From positions 1 through 41,583 of the forward strand of contig DIFQ01000024.1 in the NCBI GenBank assembly GCA_002419215.1: a stretch of 41,583 nt of DNA, given 5' to 3'. Both the position numbers and the translations under genes were made by a program. Shown in pieces: positions 25,736 to 33,193 of this stretch. The DNA comes from Syntrophaceae bacterium UBA5744 (lineage in GTDB: Bacteria > Desulfobacterota > Syntrophia > Syntrophales > UBA2192). Position 1 is the first letter of the stretch. Every line of letters begins with the position of its first letter. A model generated the notes under the pieces. That model was not told the DNA's origin. It made no database searches and worked only from the letters and a program-made list of their open reading frames with translations.

Positions 25736-26541
25736 CCGCCTTTGAAAAAAACGATCCTGCCGCTGGCGCCGGGCATACCCCGACCGAGGGTCTCTCGATG
25801 GCGAATCGCGTTTCAGCGGATGGGTACGCGGCAGATGATCTCCGCGATTGGGCCGCTCTCGACCTGGCTGATGCACGGCACGTCGCGATCAATCGGATCC
25901 TGTACCGCTTATACGGAGCCACCTCGCGCAACCGCTTTCGGCGCATCATCCTGAACGCGGTGCTCAAGCTTGAAAAGGGCGAATTGTATTCAGGGACCCT
26001 TCGCAGAATATTCCGGGATCACCACAAAGTCAGCGTGGGGATGTACACCCACGGGGGTTGCTTTGTCCCCGGGGCGGTTGACAAGTACACGTCGATAGGC
26101 AGGTATTGCTCGGTGGCCAGTCCGATGCGCGTGATGAACCGGAATCATCCCCTGGAATTTAAAAGTACACACGCCCTGTTCTTCAATCCCGTCCTGGGAA
26201 TGTCCAAAACCGATCCGATTCGCTTTGTGCCCCTGGAGATCGGGCATGATGTCTGGATCGGGCATAATGCCATCATACTGCCCAGCGTCCGGTCGATTGG
26301 CACCGGGGCTGTCGTCGGCGCGGGGTCCGTCGTCAATAAGGACATACCGCCGTACGCCGTCGTATTCGGGAACCCGGCCCGCATCATCAAATACCGGTTT
26401 TCCAAGGAAACGATCCATGAGCTCTTGGCTTCCCGATGGTGGAAGAAATCACCGGAGGGAATCGAGTCGGCTCTTGACGAATACATAAAGCCCTACCGCG
26501 GTTCAGTTTCCATTCAGGGACCGGCTCGGAAATCGGAATAG
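25732..26541 (+). CDS. Left-handed beta-helix (hexapeptide) acyltransferase
   Basis: 269 aa. A helical N-terminal region of about 90 residues of unknown role precedes the hexapeptide repeats. Visible coils include YTSIGRYCSVASPM, LEIGHDVWIGHNAIIL, SIGTGAVVGAGSVV and IPPYAVVFGNPARIIKYRF. The NRNHPLEF loop gives the likely catalytic His (xenobiotic/serine acetyltransferase type). It starts inside the stop of the ligase gene (25732-25735), so the ligase product is a good candidate for the acyl group it transfers, via carrier protein or CoA. The probable acceptor is an amino or hydroxyl group of an EPS sugar. Confidence 0.85.
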   Translation: MTAFEKNDPAAGAGHTPTEGLSMANRVSADGYAADDLRDWAALDLADARHVAINRILYRLYGATSRNRFRRIILNAVLKLEKGELYSGTLRRIFRDHHKVSVGMYTHGGCFVPGAVDKYTSIGRYCSVASPMRVMNRNHPLEFKSTHALFFNPVLGMSKTDPIRFVPLEIGHDVWIGHNAIILPSVRSIGTGAVVGAGSVVNKDIPPYAVVFGNPARIIKYRFSKETIHELLASRWWKKSPEGIESALDEYIKPYRGSVSIQGPARKSE

Positions 26542-26711
26542 ACCTGTATCCGGCCCGAACCCATTCGTCGATTCCCCCGGGGTATTCGAAACCGCGGATG
26601 CAGGAGATCCCGTTGCCGATCCAGGGGTAATGCGGGGGGAGGATCTGATCGGCATCACGGGGATGTCCCGGTCGGCGGGCCCGGGCTGAGCATGTTCAGG
26701 GGTGGGCACAG

Positions 26712-27305
26712 ATGAACGAATCATCATCGACCTGGTCGTTTGAATATCTGATGGGGCGGTGGCAACCGGGAATCGGCGACCCCACCTTCATGGGGTGGTT
26801 CACGGTGGCGTCCTATTTCCTGTGCGCACTGATGGCCTTGTCCCTTGCTTACCGGGACAGGAGCGACGACAGGAAATCATTTTCCTTTTGGCTTGGAATC
26901 GGGATGATCATGATCCTGCTCGGGATCAACAAGCAGCTGGACCTGCAGTCCCTGTTGACGGAAATTGGAAGGCAGATTGCCAGGGCTCAGGGATGGATGG
27001 ATCAACGGCGAGCCGTGCAGTTTTCGTTTATCGTGATCTTTGCAACCGCGTCCATAACCGCTTTCGTGTGGCTCACTGTGAAATTTCGGGATGTATTGAA
27101 GCGTTTCCTGCTTGCCTTCAGCGGGCTCTTTTTCCTTCTCGGTTTTATCATCATCCGGGCCACTTCGTTTCATCACGTTGAAGAAGTGCTCGACTTTCGG
27201 CTCGTGGGTGTGAGGATGAATTGGATTTTCGAATTGACAGGAATCTACATGATTCTGGCGGCTGGTTTCAGGGAGACGATCCTGGCGACGATGAGGAAAG
27301 ATTGA
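26712..27305 (+). CDS. Membrane protein of unknown function
   Basis: 197 aa. I do not recognise the family. About five membrane segments are visible: WFTVASYFLCALMALSLAY, the stretch starting FWLGIGMIMILLG, FSFIVIFATASITAFVWL, LLAFSGLFFLLGFIII and a last one near IYMILAAGF. The loop KQLDLQSLLTEIGRQIARAQGW between segments 2 and 3 is amphipathic (quoted in part: LLTEIGRQIARAQGW). It is the last plus-strand gene of the EPS locus, just before the terminators. An EPS-associated membrane role is likely by position only. The start follows no strong ribosome binding site. Confidence 0.7.
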   Translation: MNESSSTWSFEYLMGRWQPGIGDPTFMGWFTVASYFLCALMALSLAYRDRSDDRKSFSFWLGIGMIMILLGINKQLDLQSLLTEIGRQIARAQGWMDQRRAVQFSFIVIFATASITAFVWLTVKFRDVLKRFLLAFSGLFFLLGFIIIRATSFHHVEEVLDFRLVGVRMNWIFELTGIYMILAAGFRETILATMRKD

Positions 27306-27341
27306 ACCCCCGGGACATGGGGGAGGTGCGTTCGCAGAAGG

Positions 27342-27361
27342 GGCGGGATCGATATCCCGCC
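27342..27361 (+). terminator. Hairpin GGCGGGAT-CGAT-ATCCCGCC after the EPS operon
   Basis: A perfect 8-base stem with a 4-base loop, 37 bases after the last EPS gene. No T-run follows, so if it terminates it may need Rho. A second small hairpin (AACGGG/CCCGTT) is at 27381-27398. Confidence 0.45.
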
Positions 27362-27470
27362 TCGTTCGTGATCAACCATGAACGGGTCTGATCCCGTTGA
27401 TTCCTTCATCAGGCCGTTGGGGCGCGGCGTCGCTTCGACGTGAACTCGTAAGACGGTTTTCACGGGAAAG

Positions 27471-27511
27471 GAAGAGGGCTGAATCCGGGGAGAAGGGGTT
27501 CAGCCCTCTTC
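27471..27511. terminator. Bidirectional hairpin between convergent operons
   Basis: A perfect 13-base stem (27471-27483 and 27499-27511, GAAGAGGGCTGAA) with a 15-base loop, followed on the plus strand by CCCTTTTCT. It overlaps the last codons of the minus-strand ATPase. It separates the plus-strand EPS operon from the minus-strand chain-length operon and probably serves both. Confidence 0.75.
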
Positions 27512-28672
27512 CCTTTTCTCCGGGAGAACCGGCGGCGAGGAGGAGAGCCGACTCAGAGATTTCTCTTTCTCCGCGAGTTGCTTCTGTAAGTGTTCGACCT
27601 TGGCTGCCAGCTTCGCCCGGCTGTCGTAGCTCTTTTTCATCTCCCGGAAGAACTTGGTGAAAACCTTTTCCAGGTCTTCCCGGTTTCCGTTCCGGGCCTG
27701 CAGCTCCCGCGTCATGTTCCGGGTCTCGTTTTCCTGCGAAGCCAGTCTCTCCTCCAGCGTGCGCATCCGTTTTTGCATTTCCTCCAGAAGACGCAAAGCG
27801 GGGGCCGACGCCGGGTTCCCCTGCTTCTCCTCTTCATCGGAAAAGGCATCCTGCCCGTTCCCTCCCGGGGCCAGATTTCTGGCCTGGGAAACGGCATCGA
27901 TCAACTCCCGGCCGATCACCTTTACATCATCGGCATATCCGTAAACGAAGGCGGCATCGCATAGCGTATTGATCAGCCTGGGGATGCCCAGGGAGTGCTT
28001 GTAGATCGCCTCGAGGGCCTCCGGGTCGAAGACGTCGAGATTCTCGGCACCTGCGACCCCGAGCCGGTGATGGATGTAGTTTTGGACCTCCTCTCTGTCC
28101 AGGGCGCCCAGGTGGCAGTAAACGGTAACCCGCTGGACAAACTGCTCGAGGCGTTTTTGGTGAAGCTTTTCCTTCAGCTGGGGCTGCCCCACGAGGATCA
28201 TTTGGATCAGGTGGTGCTTTTCGGACTCGAGGTTGGAGAGCATCCGGATCTCTTCCAGGGATCGTTCCGGAAGATTTTGCGCTTCATCGATGATCAGGAT
28301 CACGCGTTCCCTTTTTGTGTACTGCTCGAGGAGATAATTGTAGAACCTTGTGAGCAAAACAGTCTTTTCCGCATCGTCAATCTCGATGTCAAACTCATTG
28401 CAGATCATCCGCAGCAGTTCAGGGGGCTGGACGAAGGTGTTGTTGATGATGCCCACGTGAATCGCCTGGGGGATCTTGCGGAGCAGATAGTTGATCAGGG
28501 TCGTCTTGCCGGAGCCGACTTCCCCGGTAACCACGACAAACCCTTTGCTTTCCTGAATCGCATATTCCAGATGGGAATAGACATTCTCATGCCCGGAGCT
28601 CATGTAAAGATAGTCCGGGTCAGGGGTCAGGTTGAAAGGCTTCTCTCTCAATCCATAAAACGATTCATACAT
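27500..28672 (-). CDS. XrtA-associated AAA ATPase (ExeA/GspA-like)
   Basis: 390 aa from the ATG at 28672, chosen because MYESFYGLREKPFNLTPDP is the hallmark N-terminus of this family and AAGGG lies 10 bases upstream. Walker A is TGEVGSGKTTL (about 48-58) and Walker B is ILIIDEAQNLP, followed by the sensor block ILVGQPQLKEKL. Residues after about 285 are charged and probably form a coiled coil. In exosortase A EPS loci this ATPase sits beside the chain-length regulator and tyrosine kinase, as here. The kinase gene ends 13 bases upstream. It probably acts at the cytoplasmic face of the export machinery. Confidence 0.85.
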   Translation of the reverse strand: MYESFYGLREKPFNLTPDPDYLYMSSGHENVYSHLEYAIQESKGFVVVTGEVGSGKTTLINYLLRKIPQAIHVGIINNTFVQPPELLRMICNEFDIEIDDAEKTVLLTRFYNYLLEQYTKRERVILIIDEAQNLPERSLEEIRMLSNLESEKHHLIQMILVGQPQLKEKLHQKRLEQFVQRVTVYCHLGALDREEVQNYIHHRLGVAGAENLDVFDPEALEAIYKHSLGIPRLINTLCDAAFVYGYADDVKVIGRELIDAVSQARNLAPGGNGQDAFSDEEEKQGNPASAPALRLLEEMQKRMRTLEERLASQENETRNMTRELQARNGNREDLEKVFTKFFREMKKSYDSRAKLAAKVEHLQKQLAEKEKSLSRLSSSPPVLPEKREEG

Positions 28673-28685
28673 GTTGCTGCGACCC

Positions 28686-29516
28686 TTAGCCGACGAGTTT
28701 ATTGAGTACCGTTCCGATGACGGGTTTGTCGCGCATGACTTCAAGAACCTTCTTGACGTCCTCGCGTTTCGTTTTCTCGGCCTCGACGACAATCAGGATT
28801 CCGTCGACGTGATTGGACAGGACCATCGGGTCGGCAGACGTCAGAACGGGGGCGCTGTCGAAGATAATGAAACGGTTATCATACCGCTGTTTCATTTCAT
28901 TCAGGAGGAATGTCATCCGGGGAGAAGCGAGCAGTTCCGTGGAATTGGTCAGCGGCCTTCCTCCCGGCAGGATCACGAATCGATCCAACCCCGGGTTGAT
29001 CAGAACATCCTGGATCCGGGCCTTGCCGATGAGATAATCCGACAGCCCGGGCCTGTCGCCCAATCCGAAAAACTTGTGCAGGGTAGGCTTCCGGATGTCG
29101 GTGTCGACCAGGAGAACGGTCTTGTTGAGCTGATGGGAAAAGCTGATGGCCAGGTTGATCGAGGTCAGGGTCTTCCCTTCGCCCGGGTTGGCGCTGGTCA
29201 CCAGAAATGAATTTTTCCCCTGCTCCATGATCAGGTTCATGATCTGGGTGCGAAGGATTTTCATCTTGTTCGCTTCGTCTTCCGTGCAAACCGCAACCAC
29301 CCGATTCGACCTCAAGGCGTCGGGGTCGCACGGAACGACCTGCGTACAGCTGTATTCCGGCTTGAAGGGCCTGTACTCCCTCTGCGGGACCACCGACAGG
29401 ACGCCCTCGCCGGGAGGAGGCGCCGGATCGATCCGGTTGGCGAGGTCGACCGCGCTGTCGCCCCTGTCCTTCTTTGCTTTCTCAAGAGCCTTTTTTAATC
29501 TACTCATTTTCTCCAT
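28686..29516 (-). CDS. XrtA-type BY-kinase/tyrosine autokinase-like ATPase without tyrosine tail
   Basis: 276-277 aa from ATG 29516 (29507 is an alternative). It has the bacterial tyrosine kinase core: MKILRTQIMNL, Walker A SANPGEGKTLTS, Walker A-prime LLVDTDIRKPTLHKFFG, and Walker B FIIFDSAPV. Such ATPases control polymer length with a Wzz-type partner by cycling phosphorylation of a C-terminal tyrosine cluster. Here the protein stops at GTVLNKLVG, with no tyrosine cluster and no lost frame downstream. The N-terminus MEKMSRLKKALEKAKK is typical of the exosortase-linked family. It lies 125 bases after the chain-length gene in the same operon. Confidence 0.85.
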   Translation of the reverse strand: MEKMSRLKKALEKAKKDRGDSAVDLANRIDPAPPPGEGVLSVVPQREYRPFKPEYSCTQVVPCDPDALRSNRVVAVCTEDEANKMKILRTQIMNLIMEQGKNSFLVTSANPGEGKTLTSINLAISFSHQLNKTVLLVDTDIRKPTLHKFFGLGDRPGLSDYLIGKARIQDVLINPGLDRFVILPGGRPLTNSTELLASPRMTFLLNEMKQRYDNRFIIFDSAPVLTSADPMVLSNHVDGILIVVEAEKTKREDVKKVLEVMRDKPVIGTVLNKLVG

Positions 29517-29641
29517 ACCTGCACCGGGATCGATTGCCTGCCGCTTATCCGGTGCCATCCTGTTCGCAGAATTACGAGTTCCATCCTTGCGTCGGGGGAG
29601 TCATTCCCGCCAACGCGACATGGCGTGAGGCGCCTTCCGGA

Positions 29642-31159
29642 TCACGATCCTTGGCCCTTCGAGACCACGCGCTGCGCTCTCCTTTTTAGATCCTCCAAAA
29701 TGCGTACCATCTGCTTGTGGCCCGATGCTGCTTTCTCCTCATCGCTCTTCATGAGCGGGACAATGGTCAGTACGGGCAACTTCGTGATCCTCTGAAGATG
29801 ATCCGCCGACTTGATGGAGTTGTCGAGATTTTCCGCCAGAATGGAGGCAAAGAGGCCGCAGAAGAGCGACAGGAAGATCCCTGCCAGGAGGATCTTCGCG
29901 TGCCTCGGATTGTCCGGTTTTTGAGGCACGATCGGCTGATCGATGATGATGAAACGATCACCCAGAAGCGTCTCGTCTATTTCCTTCATGGCTTTTGTCT
30001 CGGAAAGCTTCATCCTGGCGTCGGCGTATTGCTTCATCGCGTTGTCGTAATCGGCGGAGAGCCTGTTCAGTTCCGTCTGGATCATGGGGCCCATCTGGTT
30101 TCTTCGGGTCAATTCGGCGAGCCTCTTCTGGATATCATCCCGTTGCTTCACATATTTTTTCAATTCCGATTCCCGGGCATTGCTGGCCGCCTTGTTTCCC
30201 TGCTCACCCGAGACGCCGAGGATTCCCTCGAGCTGCTGGATTTCGCTTCTCGTCTTGATCACGTCGGGATGCTTTTCCGAGTACCTCGCGCGGAGATTTT
30301 GCAGCTGCATCCTCAACTGGGCGAGGCGCGCCCAGGGATCACTGGCGGCTTGGCCGCTCCCGGCGGAAGCCTGGACACCGGATGCACCGAACGGTCCTTC
30401 GGCGCTCCTGCCCCTGTCCTCCAAGGCGTTGATTTTATTGTTCACCTCGTCGAGTTGAGCGTTTAATCTGTAAATTTGCTCGAGATTCATCGGAATCGAC
30501 TCCGGCAGTCCGCCCGCATTCTGCCTCTTGAAGTCACTGAGTTTTGTCCCCAGTATATCCGCTTCTTCTTTCGTCTGCTGAAGCTTTTGCTCCAGGACCG
30601 CCGTTTTCTGGGCGATCATCTGATCCTTGACCTGCTCATTCTTTTCGACGTAAAGAGAGGCGAGCCTGCTTGCAACTTTCTGAACGGTTTCAGGGTCCTT
30701 TCCCTGAAAGGAGAGTGTGAAAGCAACCGTGACGAGCCTAGCGAGAGAGGGTCTCTTGTCGAGATCGTCGGCTTTGATGGTCCGAACGAGAATGTTCTCC
30801 TTCATGGTTCGGATCGCATTTTCGGCACTTGTCTGATCCTTTGTATCGTAAAGATCATATTGCCTGATGATTTCCAATAACTTGTCCCGGCTCAATAGTT
30901 GCTGAGTGATTGACTGCAACCGCTCCTCGATGTGGCCAGCCGTCAGTCCCTTCCGAACATCGTCCGACGACTTCCCTTCAACCAGGATGGTGGCTGAGGA
31001 TACATAAACCTTGGCTGCGAAGAAGCTGGCAAAAAGGACAGAGGCTCCAAAGATGACGGAAGAAACCACGAAAAAAAGTTTCTTGCGTCTTCTGATGAAT
31101 CCCTTGAGGAAATTGACATCGTAGATTTCGGACTGTTCACGCCTGGGCATCGCATCCAT
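29642..31159 (-). CDS. Wzz-type polysaccharide chain length determinant (XrtA system)
   Basis: 505 aa. Inner membrane co-polymerase that sets EPS chain length. It has an N-terminal membrane segment (LFFVVSSVIFGASVLFASFF, about 29-48), a long periplasmic coiled-coil region, the GNVR-like block MIQTELNRLSADYDNAMKQY, then the proline-rich IDQPIVPQKPDNPRHA and a second membrane segment (ILLAGIFLSLFCGLFASIL). The cytoplasmic tail has no tyrosines. It is the first gene of the minus-strand operon with the kinase-like ATPase and the AAA ATPase. No ribosome binding site is obvious, and a start at 31150 is also possible. Confidence 0.85.
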   Translation of the reverse strand: MDAMPRREQSEIYDVNFLKGFIRRRKKLFFVVSSVIFGASVLFASFFAAKVYVSSATILVEGKSSDDVRKGLTAGHIEERLQSITQQLLSRDKLLEIIRQYDLYDTKDQTSAENAIRTMKENILVRTIKADDLDKRPSLARLVTVAFTLSFQGKDPETVQKVASRLASLYVEKNEQVKDQMIAQKTAVLEQKLQQTKEEADILGTKLSDFKRQNAGGLPESIPMNLEQIYRLNAQLDEVNNKINALEDRGRSAEGPFGASGVQASAGSGQAASDPWARLAQLRMQLQNLRARYSEKHPDVIKTRSEIQQLEGILGVSGEQGNKAASNARESELKKYVKQRDDIQKRLAELTRRNQMGPMIQTELNRLSADYDNAMKQYADARMKLSETKAMKEIDETLLGDRFIIIDQPIVPQKPDNPRHAKILLAGIFLSLFCGLFASILAENLDNSIKSADHLQRITKLPVLTIVPLMKSDEEKAASGHKQMVRILEDLKRRAQRVVSKGQGS

Positions 31160-31489
31160 CCAAGAAGAAACGCTTCTATTATCAATGATTTCTGCCGTAG
31201 CTCGCTGTGAGCTTACTCATTTCGACCAATCACTTCATTTTCGCCGCATTCTGAAAAAAAGCAAGGTGAAATTTAGGGTCACTTGTCGGGAGATTGCTTG
31301 TAACGCATTATTATCTATAAGTAAATTCCCCTTCATACTACTTTGTTCGTATTTTTTGCCTGATCATGCAATTAAATGCTGAATCAGGCCCGTTACGTTG
31401 CCGCAGGTCCTTCTTCGGGGGCGCTCTGGACAGGTCCTGCCGCAGGGCAATGTGCTGCCCGCGCGGGTGAGCGACCGGGGGATCAACGT
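31160..31489. other. 330-base gap: AT-rich promoter zone and GC-rich ligase flank
   Basis: Bases 31190-31382 are clearly AT-rich against a GC-rich background and sit directly upstream of the minus-strand chain-length operon, so they probably hold its promoter. I could not fix a -35/-10 pair. Bases 31383-31489 are GC-rich, with a small hairpin (GGGCA/TGCCC, 31446-31461) after the ligase stop that might help end its transcript. No gene is visible. Confidence 0.45.
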
Positions 31490-33085
31490 TCAGGTCCCGG
31501 CCTTTCGTAAAAGCGTTTTTAATGCATCTAGAGTGCCAGCCTCCTCGGGCGGCTTGTCTTTCCGCTTCACGATGCGGGGCGAGCGGACGGTCAGGCCCGA
31601 TTTGTGTCGCGCAGACGTCTCGATTCCATCGAAGGCGATTTCGAAGACAAGCCGGGGGCTCACGGACCGCACGGGGCCGAATGTCTCGAGGGTGTTTTGC
31701 CGGACGAAGGCGTCGATGCGCACGATTTCATCATTGGTAAGCCCGGAGCCGGCCTTTGCGACGGGGACGAGTTCGCCCCGGCGCCACACGCCGAAGGTGT
31801 AGTCGCTGTAGAGCCGCTCATGGCTTCCGTGTCCCGGCTGGGCATAGATGAGAACCGCGTCTACCGTGTAGGGCTCGATCTTCCACTTCCACCAGCTTCC
31901 CCGATGCCGGCCCGCCTCGTAGGGGGATTCCCGGTCTTTCACGATGATCCCTCCGGCTCTCACGGCGCGGCACTCGCGACGCCTTGCGGTCAGATCTCCC
32001 CAGCTCTCGTCTTCCAGGATCTCCGACAGATGCAACCGGTCCCCGGAGCCGAGCTGCCCGAGAATCCTCTCCAACTCGTCCCGCCGCGTTCGCAGGGGTT
32101 CCGTCCGGATGTCCTTTCCCTGTGACTCGATGAGGTCGAAGGCCACGAAGATGACGGGAATCTCCTCGAGCACCTTCCGGGTCGGGGGCCGGCGCCCGAT
32201 CCGCTTCTGCAGCAGGCTGAAGGGCAGGGGGCTTCCGTTTTTCCGGGGAAGGATCTCCCCGTCGATCACGGTGCCGTCCGGCAGGCTTGTCGCTGCATCC
32301 GTCAGTTCCGGGAAGGCCCCGGTGATCAGATCCCCGCCGCGGGACCAGATGAAGGGCATTCCCTTGCGTTTCACGACCTGTGCCCGGATCCCGTCCCACA
32401 TCCACTCGGCGAACCACCGGCGCCTGTCTCCGAGAGTTTCGGGCAGAGCATCGAGCGGGCAGCAGAGGTGAAACGGGAAAGGGCGGCTCACATCCGCGTC
32501 CCCCCGGTCCGGCGAGAGGAGCCGGCGGAAGAATTCTCCCGTGGGCTCCCAGGCGCCCACGAGCCGGTGCGAGATGACGGTGCCTTCCAGGCCGGCGAGT
32601 TCGCCGAGTGCCCGGACGACTGCCTGACGCGAGATGCCGGCGCGAAACTCTCCCGTGAGCAGCTTGTTCCAGACGAAGCGCTGCCTGTCGTCCATCTGCC
32701 TCCAGGTGCCGAGGATGGAATCCCTGCGGGATTCTTCCCCTTCGTCCCGCAGCGGCAGGAGACACTTCTCCACCAAGTCCCGCAGCCCCGGAGGTTCCGG
32801 CCGCCCTGTCGTCGGAAGCAGCAGGGCGATGGTCTCGGACAGGTCCCCCACGGCCTCGCGGCACTCGTCGAAGAGCCACTCCGGGATGCCTGCCGCCGAG
32901 CTGGCCCATTCCCTGAGCCGTCCAGCCGGCACGGTGCGCCTGGTCTTCTCGCCGATCAGAAAGCAGAGGGCCCAGGCCGCATCGTCGTGCGGCGCCTCGG
33001 CAAAGTAGCGCTTCAAGACCTCGATCTTGTGCGAAGTCTTCGTCGTCTCGTCGAGGGTGAAATATAAATCGGTAAAGCGTCTCAT
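31490..33085 (-). CDS. Lhr-cluster-type ATP-dependent DNA ligase, predicted catalytically inactive
   Basis: 531 aa, full length for the bacterial ligase linked with Lhr helicase, exonuclease and phosphoesterase. The family resemblance is clear along the whole length: IDGEILP, VAFDLIES, SPYEAGRHRGSWWKWKIEP, AVLIYAQPGHG, then KAGSGLTNDEI and LVFEIAFDGIETSARHKSG. Motif I, normally E-W-K-W/Y-D-G, reads EWMWDGIR: Met229 (codon 32399-32401) replaces the lysine that takes AMP. Motif IV, normally A-E-G, reads AGGIIVKD: Gly378 (codon 31952-31954) replaces the Glu. Both changes are one-base differences. The frame is otherwise intact, so it may have become a non-catalytic DNA-binding protein. The exonuclease gene lies upstream on the same strand. 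Confidence 0.85.
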   Translation of the reverse strand: MRRFTDLYFTLDETTKTSHKIEVLKRYFAEAPHDDAAWALCFLIGEKTRRTVPAGRLREWASSAAGIPEWLFDECREAVGDLSETIALLLPTTGRPEPPGLRDLVEKCLLPLRDEGEESRRDSILGTWRQMDDRQRFVWNKLLTGEFRAGISRQAVVRALGELAGLEGTVISHRLVGAWEPTGEFFRRLLSPDRGDADVSRPFPFHLCCPLDALPETLGDRRRWFAEWMWDGIRAQVVKRKGMPFIWSRGGDLITGAFPELTDAATSLPDGTVIDGEILPRKNGSPLPFSLLQKRIGRRPPTRKVLEEIPVIFVAFDLIESQGKDIRTEPLRTRRDELERILGQLGSGDRLHLSEILEDESWGDLTARRRECRAVRAGGIIVKDRESPYEAGRHRGSWWKWKIEPYTVDAVLIYAQPGHGSHERLYSDYTFGVWRRGELVPVAKAGSGLTNDEIVRIDAFVRQNTLETFGPVRSVSPRLVFEIAFDGIETSARHKSGLTVRSPRIVKRKDKPPEEAGTLDALKTLLRKAGT

Positions 33086-33091
33086 AACAAA

Positions 33092-33187
33092 ATGGAGTAA
33101 TGGAGTATTGGAATGATGGAATGATGGGGCATGGAATGGGATTTTTTTTACCCATTACTCCATTATTCCAATATTCCAGTATTCCAT
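33092..33187. repeat. Imperfect 37-base inverted repeat built of TGGAAT/TGGAGTA units
   Basis: Left arm 33092-33128 and right arm 33151-33187 match at 31 of 37 positions, mostly differing by A/G changes that still allow G-U pairs. Each arm is itself a run of short units of the ATGGAGTA/TTGGAATG kind. The 22-base spacer contains eight T. It fills the gap between the exonuclease and ligase genes, so it would form a large hairpin in their shared transcript. Confidence 0.85.
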
Positions 33188-33193
33188 TCTTTC

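Noticed and set aside
33092..33187. Hairpin between exonuclease and ligase as a plain terminator
   Set aside because: T-run is in the loop, not after the stem, and the arms are runs of short units; better described as a repeat.
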